64,000 nt of DNA from positions 118,709,273-118,773,272 of the forward strand of contig CM043947.1 of NCBI GenBank assembly GCA_014529385.2. The letters are read 5' to 3'. The stretch is from Adiantum capillus-veneris. Lineage: Eukaryota > Streptophyta > Polypodiopsida > Polypodiales > Pteridaceae. The notes beneath the pieces were generated by a model, which did no database searches, was not told where the DNA came from, and was given only the letters and a program-made list of their open reading frames with translations. Made by a program: the position numbers and the translations under genes. Positions 31,775-43,386 of this stretch are shown here, in pieces (position 1 is the stretch's first letter; every line of letters starts with the position of its first letter).

Positions 31775-31867
31775 AGGTCAACACGGAATCAAAGGAAGAA
31801 ACACCAACGATAGAAAGTCATAGGCTAGAGAGAGCTCACTCTCTTTTCTTGGGCATACAAGAGAACA

Positions 31868-32455
31868 ATGGATCACTATGTAGCAGGCATGGTCATTTTC
31901 AATGAACGGCAAGAAAAATTATTCTCCATGGGGCAGTTATTACACTCCCACTCCAACAATGAAGCAGAATATGCATCCCTAATTCTTGGGTTGGAACAAT
32001 GTATTTCACAAAGAATTCAGCGCCTAAATGTGTTCGGTGACGCTTTGCTTTTGATAAGGCAGATAAATGGCACCTGGGATTGCAAAAATCAGGTTTTACT
32101 TGGTCAACTTCGCCAAGTTAAGGACCTTATAAAGAAGTTTGAAGCAGTGAAACTATTCCATGTCCCCAGAGCAGAAAATCAAGAGGCAGATGTGCTAGCT
32201 AAAGAAAGAATACAAGACGTTCCCGTAGGGGTGATTAAATTAAAACTACCCCTCTTCCAAGGTAGTGATGCTATGCCTAATGTCATCAGTTTTCTAGATA
32301 CAGGAGAATGTCCAGCAGGACACACCAAAGGCCAAAAACAGTGGTTGGTAAGGAAGGCTACTAGGAACCGCCTTATAGACGACTACTTACATATTGTAAG
32401 GGCAAAGATCAAATTCTCAGGTGGGTGCCAACATCCAGTGAAATCACAGAGGTAA
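31868..32455 (+). pseudogene. Second (archaeal-type) RNase H of the Tat-like element
   Basis: HSNNEAEYASLILGLEQCIS, then NVFGDALLLIRQINGTW and LFHVPRAENQEADVLA give the E, D and D positions of the archaeal/plant-type RNase H fold, distinct from the gypsy RNase H just upstream. The lineage is thought to have acquired this domain as an extra copy. The frame is open but separated from the upstream ORF by stops. The start of the domain (first Asp strand) looks altered (HYVAGMVIF). Confidence 0.85.
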
Positions 32456-33605
32456 TTTCAAGTTGCCATGACGACGTCTGCGGCGGTCATTTTGCTCTAG
32501 ATATCACCAGTAGGAAGATTCTACAGGCATGATATTTTTAGCCTAGTTTGAACAGGGATGTACACCATTGGTGTAAAACATGTAAGGCTTGTCAAGTGGC
32601 CAGTGATCGCACGTTGACCTACGAGCCACAAACCCCTATCATTTCATATGGCCCTTTTGAGAAATGGGGAATAGATGCAATTGGTCCTTTACCAAGGGCC
32701 CAATCACGTAAACTGTACATCATAGTGGGTGTAGACTACATGAATCGATGGGCAGAAGCAATGGCCACCACCCGCATTACAGCCCAAGAGGTGGCAAAGT
32801 TCATTTTTGAGCATATCGTTTGCCGTTTTGGCACCCCTCTTGAGATAATATCAGATAGAGGACCAAGATTCAGAGGTGATTTGGTGGGAGAACTGATGAA
32901 GAAGTTAGGCATCACAAGTCGGCATTCCACACCATACTATCCACAATGCAATGGTCTGGTAGAGAAGGTAAATGGAATGATTTGAAAAATCATCACAAAA
33001 CAGGTAAACAACCACACATGGGACTGGGATAAACATCTCATGGCAGCTCTTTGGGCCTACAGAATAACGTTCCGAACATCACTAGGTTTCACTCCTTTCC
33101 ATCTAGTTTATGGGAAGGAGGCAATTCTACCCATTGAGGTACAAATAGCCAGCTTACGAGTCTTGGCTAGCCAGACACATCGTCCAATTGTAAACCTCTG
33201 AAACCACATCTTGGGTCTGGAGAGAATCCAACTGGATAGGGAAGAAGCAATCAATCACTATGCAGCACAGGTAGAACGACATCTGCTCACTTTCAATCAA
33301 GGGCTTAAAGAAAAGGGACAGGAAAGAGGCATGTTAGTACTGCGATACGACAACAGATTTGACACTAGAAAGGATAAGAAATTTCAACCCAGATGGGAAG
33401 GGCCATCATCATCAAGAAACGCTATGACAATGATAGCTATAAGCTGATGGAAGCAGATGGGAGAATTCACAAGACTAGGGTCAATGGATGGAGACTGAAA
33501 GGGTATTTTCTTAGGTTTGACCCACAATTTGTGCTAGAAATTCCAGAGGAGGGAGAACCCTCTAACTCTACAGCTGAGGAAGCAGAAGAAGGCCTAGAAG
33601 CATGA
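32456..33605 (+). pseudogene. Integrase of the Tat-like element
   Basis: A zinc-binding part (CHDDVCGGHFALDITSRKIL, stops, then HHWCKTCKACQ) leads into the core WGIDAIGPLP, IISDRGPRF and GLVEKVNG: the D, D and E of the DDE triad are present. After a TGA (32984) the frame continues with MAALWAYRITFRTSLGFTPF and HLVYGKEAILPIEV; a stop at about 33200 and a frame switch precede the C-terminal part (KFQPRWEGP, KLMEADGRIHKTRVNGWRLK). No chromodomain is present, as expected for Tat. Confidence 0.88.
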
Positions 33606-33610
33606 ATGCC

Positions 33611-33630
33611 TCTAGCCAAAGGGAGAGGGC
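33611..33630 (+). other. Polypurine tract of the Tat-like element
   Basis: AAAGGGAGAGGG lies four bases before the 3' LTR start. Confidence 0.7.
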
Positions 33631-33633
33631 TAA

Positions 33634-33781
33634 TGATAGCCGACTTTCGAAAATCAAAGGAAAAAAAAAGAAAGAAAACTTATTTCCCCTCCCCCCCCCC
33701 CCCCCCCCCCCCCCCCCCACCCTCATTACCCCCCCCTACCTTATTCCTCCCCCCCCGCCCAACGGGCATTGGATAAAATAA

Positions 33782-33837
<56 letters not shown>

Positions 33838-34402
33838 CCCTACATACCCCTCTCTAAAATCCTCTCTCCCTCTCTCCCAATTTACCCCCACTCTCATTAC
33901 CCCCCCCCGATCAGGCACAAACCTTGAGCACTCACCCCTACCCCTCTCTCGTGCTCCCTCTGTGTGAGCCGCATGGAAACACCCCCCCCCCCCTCTGCTC
34001 TTCCGATTCTTACACTCACCCTTACATCCCCCCCCCCCACACTTTTCCCCCCCCCACCTTGGCCCGCTAATATTCTTTCCCCAACCCCTCCCCCCTCTTC
34101 CCCACCCGCTCGCCTCACCCTCCCCTCGGCCTCATTCCCTCCCACTTGGCCCGCTAATATATTCCCTCACTCCCACCCATTGACTTGCTGCCCTCCTCTC
34201 GTCCTTGAGCTCCCATGCAAGACAGTAGATGCTATTCCCTCTCTCTCTCACCCACACATCTGCCCTACCCCACTCCATTCCCAACCCCCCCCCCCCCCCC
34301 CCCCCCCTTCCTTCACTCTCTTGTCCGGCGGCCCACAAGGTGCGAACCTATCCCTCCCTCTCCCTCTCACACTCTCTCCTTCTCTCAGCCCAAAGGCGCG
34401 GA

Positions 34403-34471
<69 letters not shown>

Positions 34472-35799
34472 CAGGCCGCGCAGACCAATCTCTCTCTCTC
34501 TCTTCTTCTCACGGACAGCAGGAGTAGAACCTCCCTCTCTCTCTCTCTCTCTCTCCACACACACACACACACCATCACTCTTCCCCTTTGGCGTTGTGGA
34601 CGAGCCCACAACAGAAACTCCCTCTCTGTCTCCCACCTGGGCGCTCAGGCCGCAACAGACCGTCATCCGCTCTCTACACACACCATACCTACACACGCAC
34701 ACACACACACACACACACACCGCACACACTCACTCTCTCTCTCTACCCCATCTCCCCCCCATCCGCCTCGCGTAGTTTAGCAGGCAGTCGACCGTCAACA
34801 ATCAACGGAAAAAACATTTAAAAAAATAATAAATAAATAAATATATATATATATTGTATATATTAAAGCCCCCTTCCCACACACATTTACGTGCACACAC
34901 ATACATATACATACACACATCCGTCCTCATGCTCAATACATACACACACACACACACACACACACACGTATATACGCACCACACCACAAATACAAAAAAA
35001 AATCAACAAAGGTTACGACTACATTGACGAATAAAGAAGAAGGATCCAAAGCACACGCCGCCAACAACAAAAAGAGAAAATGCGCCAAAGCCATGCCTCG
35101 ACCGACTCCAAAAAGAAGTACACTCGACATCGACGCACCGGCAACACACCATTCTCCGGCAACACGCAACCACGACGCCATTCCAGTAATTTATAGGTTA
35201 TTTTCATCATTATCTTCAGTTTTCACCCGAGCCATTGTAAATTTCCATTTTTGTAAATATCCTCTCTCTAGGTGATGGTCACAAAGGCCCACGTAAAGAT
35301 TCCCATCTTTTAATAACCTCCCAAAACAAAGCAAGGGTCAACCACACCGGGCCCACCACTTGCTTTGTCTCCCCAATTAAGCTTACCCTAACCACACTAG
35401 GATTACCATAATCCAAGCAACCAACACCAATAAATTGGCACTCAGAGGTCACTATCGGGGGGGTGGGCAATTCATGAGGAGCCAAGCATTTGGTAGAGTG
35501 TAGTGGGAAGGATTGACACCATCACCATCACAGGAAGGGGGGTTTGTGTGTTGGGTTTGCCTTGGGAATTGCACCATGCGAAGGGAACCACATCCATCTC
35601 TCGACTCCAATGGTCGATGCACACACGTATAAACGCTCTTGGTAGTAAGTATTCACAATCATTGAGTCGTCTTAGAGAACCCACCAAGTAGGTTGCACCA
35701 CCTCCTCTCCCTATCTCTCTACCACCACGGCATGCCACTTTGTAAATGTTGTAGAAATAATTCACCCTCACACCCCTGAGGGTTTTCATCATTTGCAAA

Positions 35800-35837
<38 letters not shown>

Positions 35838-35997
35838 TGTGTAAGTTTGCGGTGTTCATATCATCGTGGTTTGCATCCTAGCCGCTCAAAGCTAGGTGGT
35901 GCCCCGTGTTCACTTTACCGTGGCAGACTCGAGGCGCACCATTCGGCCCCGTCGTTTTAGAGGCCGTCGGGGTTCGGGGTCCTCTTTGCGTCCGTCA
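33634..35997 (+). mobile_element. 3' LTR of the Tat-like element
   Basis: Same order of simple repeats and unique blocks as the 5' LTR. It differs mainly in lengths of poly-C and CT tracts (for example a longer CT run at 34406-34468). The final 750 bp show only scattered substitutions. Confidence 0.88.
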
Positions 35998-36190
35998 ACA
36001 GCAAGAAGCTTGATAGCTTGAAGCTTCCTCGATTTGTTATGAGAAGTTCAAGTGTGAGTATGAGAGAAAGATACGAGTCTCCCTAAGTACAACATACCAC
36101 CACACATGCGTATAGTGTGTATATATGGTTACACGGGAAAAAACCTCTAGCCAACACTAGAGTTAAAAGTGCCCGTGTACAGGGAGGTAA
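35998..36190. other. Short flank between Tat-like LTR and copia remnant
   Basis: No coding match; possibly the LTR or 3' untranslated part of the minus-strand copia element. CTTGATAGCTTGAAGCTTCC is a small inverted-looking motif. Confidence 0.3.
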
Positions 36191-36194
36191 GAGA

Positions 36195-37750
36195 TCAGCC
36201 ATCACATGGTAACAAGCCTAAAGCTTTGCAAAAAGCTTCAAAATTTTCCCTTGGAAGAGCTTTGATGAACAAGTCTGCCACATTGTCTTGTGTAGGTACA
36301 TACTCCAAATGAATATCTCCTGCATGTAGCCGCTCTCTAACATAGTGATAATGCACCTCAATGTGTTTTGTGCGAGCATGAAACACTAGATTCATCGCAA
36401 TTGCCAATCACTCTGACTGTTAGTGAAAATGGTCGTAGAATCATGTGGCTTCATGCATAGATCCATCAAGAGATGTCTGAGCCATACACACTCCGCCATA
36501 GCCGTGAATGTTGCCCTGTACTCATCCTCACAACTGGATGTGTGGCCACAGCTGGCTGCTTCTTACTCAACCATGATATGCATGATCCACCAAGAAGAAA
36601 GCAATTGTCACTAGTGGACACTCTTGTATTATAACAACCAGCCCAATCACTATCTATAATGCATGCAAGCATGGCTGATTATCTCTACCATAGAAGAGAC
36701 CAAAGTTCATAGTGCCTTTGAGGTATCTAAAGACACACTTCACAGCTTGCCAATGCTTAGTGCCAGGGAAACAACATATTGTATGTCTGTCCGAGTGTTG
36801 CATACATAAATTAAGCATCCCACAGCTTGTTGGTGGAGAGAAGTGTTAAGTGCATCATCACAATCCTCAATTGAGAACATGAATCCTGTCTCAACAGGAC
36901 TTGAAATGGACTTGCAATCCTCAAAACCAAAATGATGAAGCAGCTTCTCAATGTATTTTTCTTGATGCATGATAATACCCCCCTCAATGGAACAAACTGG
37001 ATACCAAGATAATAGCTAAAATGACCAAGATTTTTGATCTCGAAAGCTTGTTGACCAAAAGTCCGGACTTGCTTTTACCTCTTTGAGAGATAGCAAGTGC
37101 TTGAGTTCCCCTCAATCAAACCACTTCTATTCATTCTAGATTTTTCTTCTTGCAAGAGAAGTGACACAACCTCATCAAAAGTATACATGTTGGGATTTCC
37201 TTTTGCAACCAAACGAAGAGTAGTAGCAAAGCTTTGAAAAGAATCTGGCAACCCTTTAAGCAAAGTGGAGATGAGAGAATTGTTTGAGATAATCTCATCT
37301 ATGTTTGCCAATTGCTCTTTCAAATCCTTAATCTTTATAACATACACATCAATGGACTCACCTTCAGCCATATACATTTCCTCAAGTTGCTTCCTCAAGT
37401 AAGCCGCACGGGCTTCATTGCGCCTGGCATACAAAGAAGCAAGTACATCCCAAGCTTGCTTGGATGAAGTGCAAGACTGAATGTGCGGAACAATATAACG
37501 CTTCACGAAAGAGAAATCAAAGCATGTGCTTGGGAATCCTTTCCATCCCATCTAAGCTAATCCTGTGTAGGTGGAGAAGATGACGAAACAATTGTTGAAG
37601 AGCTACTTGCATCTATAACAGTAGAAGTAGAACTGCCAGGTCTCTTGTCTACATCCACCACAATGTTCCATAGTTGCTTTGCAACAAGCACATGTTTCAT
37701 CATGTAAGACCACATCGGATAATTGGTCCCATCAAGCTTATCACATGTGA
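36195..37750 (-). pseudogene. Ty1/copia remnant: gag joined to RT end and RNase H
   Basis: Read leftwards from about 37750: gag of the UBN2 type (DKLDGTNYPMWSYMMKHVLV, SSKQAWDVLASLYARRNEAR, LKEQLANIDEIISNNSLIST, LLKGLPDSFQSF) ending near 37075. The frame then jumps to the C-terminal RT (EKYIEKLLHHFGFEDCKSIS, QQAVGCLIYVCNTRTDIQY) at 36970 and RNase H ([31 protein letters not shown], then TKHIEVHYHYVRERL, DNVADLFIKALP). Protease, integrase and most RT are deleted. Several stops and frameshifts are seen. It lies between the two halves of the CACTA transposase. Confidence 0.88.
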
Positions 37751-37797
37751 TTTTTTGCTATGCCAATGCTTTTATATTTTAATTTTGTGATGTTTTA

Positions 37798-39440
37798 GGC
37801 TTGTGTTACTCCGGCAATCATGCATGTCCAAAATGTGGTCCTCGACTTGGCTTCCACCGCTCTGAGCATTTGAGCAAGATAGTTTACGAGGGCATGGTAG
37901 ATTTTTGCCTGGAGGACATGAGCTACATAGACCAAACATATGCAAACATGACATGCATCCTCTAAAATTGAGCAATTGGAAAAACATGTGGCTAGAGAGG
38001 GGAGATTGGATGCCATCTGGAATGAAAAGACTTTCTTTTTTCAATTAACTCTCGTACTGGAGTGACCTGCTCATTAATCATTTTCTCGATCCAATGCACA
38101 TCTTCAAGAATGTGGGGGAGATCATATGGAAAACCTCACCGGAAAAAGAGAGAGCCAGGCCCAAAGAGATGACCTGCAGGCTGTGGGTCAAATGCTAGAG
38201 ATGTGACCTCGACTTAAACCCAATGGAAAGTTTTCTATACCAAAAGTTCCATGGGTTTTGAGTCGTGTAGAAGAGAAATAAGTGAAGAACACTATATCTT
38301 CAATTAGGACTCCCACAGGGTGCAAGCGATGTTCGAAAATGGGTTTTACAAGAGATGAAAATCTTAGTGGTCTTAAGTTCCACGATTGGCACAAATGTTT
38401 ACAATTCATCTTACCAATTGACATAAAGGGTTGTTTGATAGATGACATTAGAAGAACAATCTACAAAATCAATCAGTTGGTATGTTGGATTAGTTCAAAA
38501 GAGATAAGAGAAGACATCATTGATGCAACACGCTTAAATGCTGTTGAAGTTGTGTGCATGGTGGAGAAGTACTTTCCAACAAACATTCTTACCATTTAAA
38601 TGCATGTGGTCGATGAAGTTGCAGTTGCTGGGGTGGTCCATAGCAGGTGGATGTTCTTCTTGGAGAGATTTATGAAGACTTTAAAGGGGTTTGTTCATCA
38701 AAGGGCTCGTCCGAAGGGTAGCATGGCTGAAGGATGGCTTGTACAAGAGTCTCTTGTCCTCATCAGTGAATTTTTTGTCTCAAATGATTGAGAGATGTCC
38801 CAAATGTAGACTATTGAGGTCAACGTCAAGGTGATAAGGAACGAGCCACAGGGACAAGGCATCGTTAGGAAGATGAACATCACAATGCGAGAAAAGGTTA
38901 TGATATTTTTCCTTCTCAACTCAGACATCATGCAAAAGTGGCTAGAGAGGTACAAAGGGGAAAAGCAAAAACGCTTGACAGATCGCCTGCAATTCAAGCG
39001 CAACCGTGCCACTATAAACCTTCCTTTTCCAGATCATCTTCAAAAATTGCCTGACTTTCCCACTAGATGGTGGTTAGATGCGACAATCTCAGAGGCAAAG
39101 AGGAATGGAGTGTTGGTTACTGAAGAGGAAGAGGAGAGGTCAAGGGGTTGCAACTGGCATGTATATTTTGACAACTTCCTTTTCGAGCTCCACATGATCA
39201 CATTGCTTTAATAACTTTTAGTCTATTTTAATTTTGTGGCTGGAGTATCACAAATATGGAGCTTTGTGGTTGCATGGGAAACACTTCAAAGTGCAACGGA
39301 TTGACGAACAAAGGGTCACTTTCAACAGTGGTGTTAGGGCAAGCTTCGTCCAAGAAAGTAGAAATAGTGCCAGGGATGATGTTAGCAGCTGGACACACCC
39401 TACGGAGAATGGTTGCTCGACGGAAAATTATTTTTTGTAA
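37798..39440 (+). pseudogene. CACTA TNP2 transposase, 3' exon remnant
   Basis: Follows an acceptor-like TGTTTTAG (37791-37798). Motifs in TNP2 order: GNHACPKCGP; WSDLLINHFLDPMHIFKNVG; LSGLKFHDWHKCLQFILPID; IREDIIDATRLNAVEVVCMV EKYFP; then VVDEVAVAGVVHSRWMFFLE, MKTLKGFVHQRARPKGSMAE; NSDIMQKWLERYKGEKQKRL; and a final FNSGV, corresponding to the N-S-G-V hallmark. Most of 38282-39211 is one frame broken by stops (38597, 38789). The D-P-M-H-I and L-S-G-L-K-x-H-D motifs make the family secure. The middle of the transposase is missing. It is the continuation of 23754-24290, split by later insertions. Confidence 0.85.
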
Positions 39441-39492
39441 TTATTCTTTAATTGAGAAAACCGTCATTTCACCTTTGTAAATAGTGGGGCTT

Positions 39493-40556
39493 TGTTGAAA
39501 GGTCAACCTTTCAACAACGCTTCCACAAAGATTCCATAAATATTCCTCAAAGATTCTCCAAAGATTCCAAATAAAGATACTGATGAAGTGATGAAGACGA
39601 AGATGGATGCTGTAATGTGAAGATACAAGCTCATGGACATCATCGAATATCCCGTTATTATTATTTTGAGCCATTACGACCACTTTTGTAATGTTTACGG
39701 GAACTTCATATTTTAAGTCGACAATTGTATTTTGGCCAGAGATGCTTGTTGGATGAGCAAAGCCATCTCACAGTGTTGTAATTAAGCTCTATAGAAGCCT
39801 AGGGACAAATCAGGTCATTTTGGTTGGACATTAGGTTTTCCAAGGCTTAGTATATAAGCCAAAACCTAAAGCTTTGTAAGGAGACTTCTAATAAATCTGA
39901 TCTTCTGTGTCGTTGGAAGACTGCGAGAGAGTGAGAGAGTGTGTGTGTGCTACAGGAGCTACGGTGGTCGAAATTGCAAACGGAGAGCAGCAGTGAGTTG
40001 CCCACGAGGAGAGCTACGCGTTGATGCTTACATCACATGCGTTCGTCTGTGTTTTGGCAGATTCACCCGCGAGCTACTTTTGGAGTTTCGGTGAGTAACT
40101 GTTGTTCGTTTTTTCATTTCAGCATATCCACGCGATCAGAGCGAGTAGAGCTACACATTAGGCACTTTAGTTTTGGGAAACGTCGACTTGTAAAAACCGG
40201 CCAGACATCCTACGCGTTTTCTGCACGGAGGGTATTGAGTAGGTTTTTTTGGTCACGGACCTTAGGGAGAGTGGCCTATTGGTGTTGATAGGATATCCGT
40301 CAAGTTTCGTAATGTTTCGAGAACGTCTAATGGGCTTTTGGCTTGCGGTAGCATCATAGGAGACTCTCACATTCACAGAACCGATGGCATGTAGAGTTGA
40401 TATCTCTATAGGAAGTAGTCATTAGTCGGTCGAGTAGAGGTTGACACCCTTTGCTTGCTTCCACGCGCCTGCGGGTCGAGCTTTTTTCTCAGTTGACATT
40501 ATATGTTAGGTGAGTTCTCGCTATGCTGACGTCCGTCGCGGCGTATCTGTCCAACA
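39493..40556 (+). mobile_element. 5' LTR of element B (1064 bp)
   Basis: TGTTGAAAGGTCAACCTTTC ... CTGTCCAACA, with TGTTG/CAACA ends; the first 20 bases are themselves a palindrome-like inverted repeat (GAAAGGTCAACCTTTC). A TATATAAG box lies at 39851-39858 and AATAAA at 39890-39895. A half copy of the leader palindrome (AGACATCCTACGCG, 40203-40216) is present. Confidence 0.88.
39851..39858 (+). promoter_or_regulatory. TATA box in element B 5' LTR
   Basis: TATATAAG in the middle of the LTR; the same box is at 49244-49251 in the 3' copy. Transcription would start about 30 bp downstream. Confidence 0.6.
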
Positions 40557-40557
40557 T

Positions 40558-40575
40558 TGGCGCCGCTATCGGGGA
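40558..40575 (+). other. Primer binding site of element B, Asp type
   Basis: TGGCGCCGCTATCGGGGA, one base after the LTR; it differs at two positions from the common TGGCGCCGTTGCCGGGGA of Athila/Tat-type plant elements. Confidence 0.85.
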
Positions 40576-43386
40576 TGAGAGTCCTAAGTAGGTGACCGAG
40601 ACTAGTCCTTGAGGATAGAGGTCCCTCTGGCTTGCTAGAGTATATTCATTCATTTAGATAGGATTGGAGAGTGGTGGACTCTTTTGGTCTTAGAGGGAGT
40701 CTAGGGAGTGTGTGTCTAGCTTAGATCCTTCGTCTTAAGTAGTATTAGGTAGTAGTAGGTTGTGGTGTAGAGAGTAGGAGTTGGAGTGGTAGATGTGGTG
40801 GTAGGTTGACTTGAGAGTCCGTGTGAGGCTAGGAAGCAACCAAGACATCAAAATCACCATCACACATTGATGAGTAGGAGTAGGGTAAGTAGGATATCTT
40901 GATTGCTGATCTAGAGTACTTTATGCATGTCTTATTTGTTGTTAGGCTCATCAGAAAAGTTGGAAACGCTAAGTAGGAAAGACGGTAAATTGTGTTTGGA
41001 AGCTGATTTGAAGTCCAAAAGTTTCTGTGATTATTGCTGAGAGCTCTAGAGAGCATAGGGAATACTACTGCCAGAAAAAAATTGCATTTTAAGACAGTAG
41101 ACATCCTACGCGTAGGATGTCTCTAGGGCACTTTTGGCAGGGAATTTGGGAAAACTGAGGTTACCAGTGTGTTCAGAAGGGGGGGTTTACCCTTAGTGTA
41201 CATTGAAACTAAAGTTTTGACCAACTCTTGACACCCAAAAGACCAAAGACGGAGTGTCAAAAACGCGAAAACAAGAAACTTAAGATTCTGAGCACAATTT
41301 TGCATAAAAATTGGTAGGAATGCTTGAAAAGTAGTGCTCAAGACTTGGGGATGCCTGTGGATGAATTCTGCCACAAATTTCATCAGTAGACATCCTACGC
41401 GTAGGATGTCTAGAGAGTGATTCTGGAAGCAAAAATCAAGTTTTGGTATCATACCCATATTCTGCATGTTGTGTTGGACACACACACCAAAGCTTATGTC
41501 ATTTGGACATATAGATTGAGAGTTAAGGGGATGTTACTCTTTCAAAGAAATATTTTCCCAAATGTGGTGATTCTGAGCAATTTTGACATCCAAAATTTGC
41601 CGTGATCACATATTCTTGTTATATGCATCAAGAAGCACCTTGGGTAGAAACAGAAGTCCATTATGAGAAAAAAAGGCATCCTACGCGTAGGATGTCTACA
41701 AGGTGATCTGGTGGAAATTTTGAAATTCTGAGTTGACAAGTGTGTTCAGAAGGTAGGTTTTACCCTATTTTCATCTGGAAGGGGGAACTTGACCATATCT
41801 TGATAGGATAAGGCCAGATAGACTGAAATTGCCAGACATCCTACCCAAATTGTGCCAAGGCATTATTCCAAGACCAAAACCATAGGATGGCTGCAGGAGC
41901 ATGATCTGCATGATATATTGAGTGACTGAGAGAGTTTCCATCTCATTTGGGGGAGAAACGGGGGTCCTAAGCAGACTTTAGCACTTTTGACTGAAAAAGA
42001 CTAGAACATATAAAATTGGGGTCTTTTGAAATCCAAACCAAAATCTAAGCATACCACTGGGTTGCTGAAATCAAGGGGAAGCTTTGGGACAAGTCTGGGG
42101 TAAAACAGGCCAAAAAGACATACTACACGTAGGATATCTCAAGGCCATTGCTAGGTCCAAATGAAATTCTGAGCATACCACAATGATCAGCACCTTAAGG
42201 AGAGTCTGTGGTTCAAATTTGGGGCAAATCTGAGCAGTTAGACATCCTACGCGTAGGATGTCTAAGGCATGATTTAGAGTCCAAATTCAAACTGTGGACA
42301 TAGCAGGGTGTTGTATAGCCTTAGGCAAGCCTCCTAGTCAAATTTGGTCCAACTTGGAGCTGATTTGACTTGGAAATTCATCAGAACAAACATCAGGCTT
42401 TTGGAACAGATTCTTGATCATTTGACCAACCTATAGGTGTCAGAATCAAAACGTAAAAATAGCTGTGAGTTTAGCACATCAAGGGGAAGCTACAGTGCAA
42501 GTTTGGACAAAATCTGAGTAGTTAGACATCTTACGCGTAGGATGTCTTCAGCTTGATTTAGGACTCCAAACCAACCTATGAGCACACCACTGTGATCAGC
42601 ACATCAAGGAGAAGTTGGGGTGAAAATTTCAAGTCATTCTGAGCAAAAAGACATCCTATGTGTAGGATGTCTCAAGGCCATTTTTAGGTCCAAATGAAAT
42701 TATGAGCATACCATTGTGTTACTGGACTTAAGGGGAGTCTCTGGACCAAATTTTGTTAAATTTTGAGCATATAGACATCCTACGCGTAGGATGTCTCTAG
42801 GCTAGTTTTAGGTTCCAGCTGTAATTTTGACCATACAGGAGTGTTCACAGTGTCACAGAGATCCCAAATCTTTTTTTCATTTTGACCATTCTAAACTGAA
42901 ATTCACTGTTTTGGCCATAACTTTCACAAACGGTATCGGATCGGAAAAGTTTTTATATCAAAACGTAGCCTGAGAGCGACTCTACAGATCTTAGAGCATA
43001 ACTTGAACTAAATGTATGCCATTTTAGTTCAACTTTGAAAAAAACATCGTTTAAGGCCTCAAAATGCATCTGGAAGTCGGGAGTGTCTAAAACCGACAGT
43101 TCGAAAGAATTGTGAGGAAACGGTCACGGTTTTTGAAGACTGCTAAGTTAGCAAATTGAAATTATCTTTTGGGAAAACCATTGGTCACCCGCTGGAAGGT
43201 GCTCAAGGAACAAGTGTGGCCGTTAAAGGTACATCAAGGATTTATGCATTCATTGTGAAACATTTTGCCAGCTAAATAGAATTTTGTAGATTGTGTGCTA
43301 AAGTGAACACAGGCTAGCTCGACTCAAGAATCGCTACAAAGGGAGCAGTCGTTGCAGTATAGTGGTAAGTTGCATAACTTATCATA
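40576..43386 (+). other. Untranslated leader of element B with palindrome array
   Basis: 2.8 kb without a meaningful ORF between primer site and coding region. It carries eight copies of a 24-bp palindrome, starting at 41099, 41388, 41674, 42116, 42240, 42524, 42649 and 42773. From 42116 several lie 124-125 bp apart as part of a tandem unit whose spacer reads TGAGCATACCACTGTGATCA, AAGGGGAG, CAAATTT and TGAGCA. The part 41674-42260 is homologous to the leader of element C (50889 onward). Confidence 0.85.
41099..42796. repeat. Eight copies of a 24-bp palindrome (element B leader)
   Basis: Each copy is the arm AGACATCCTACG followed by its exact reverse complement, centred on an ACGCGT. Copies at 41099, 41388, 42240 and 42773 are perfect. 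Those at 41674 (A to G at position 2 as AGGCAT), 42524 (one change) and 42649 (TATGTGTA centre) are near-perfect; 42116 is diverged. The transcript could fold each copy into a hairpin or pair two copies with each other. Confidence 0.92.

Larger units (their letters stand above)
24592..35997 (+). mobile_element. Tat-like Ty3/gypsy element, 11.4 kb, both LTRs present
   Basis: LTRs of 2341 and 2364 bp (24592-26932, 33634-35997) start TGATAGCC and end GCGTCCGTCA. The inside encodes, in order, an upstream ORF, gag, retropepsin, RT, RNase H, a second RNase H and integrase. A second (archaeal-type) RNase H and an extra ORF before gag are marks of the Tat/Ogre group of plant gypsy elements. The element is dead: frameshifts, a 187-bp tandem duplication, loss of part of RT and a changed catalytic motif. 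LTRs remain very similar, so it is not old. No clean target duplication was seen (CAGAG left, ACAGC right). Confidence 0.9.

Noticed and set aside
24587-36002. Target duplication of the Tat-like element
   Set aside because: The flanking five bases (CAGAG and ACAGC) do not match, and the left flank is a CA microsatellite in which chance similarity is high.
40091-40122. Intron-like GTGAGT ... TTTCAG in the B/C LTRs
   Set aside because: Only 32 bp, below the usable size of plant introns.
41099-42796. CRISPR array
   Set aside because: The repeats are palindromic with partly homologous spacers in a plant retroelement leader; there are no unique spacers or cas genes.
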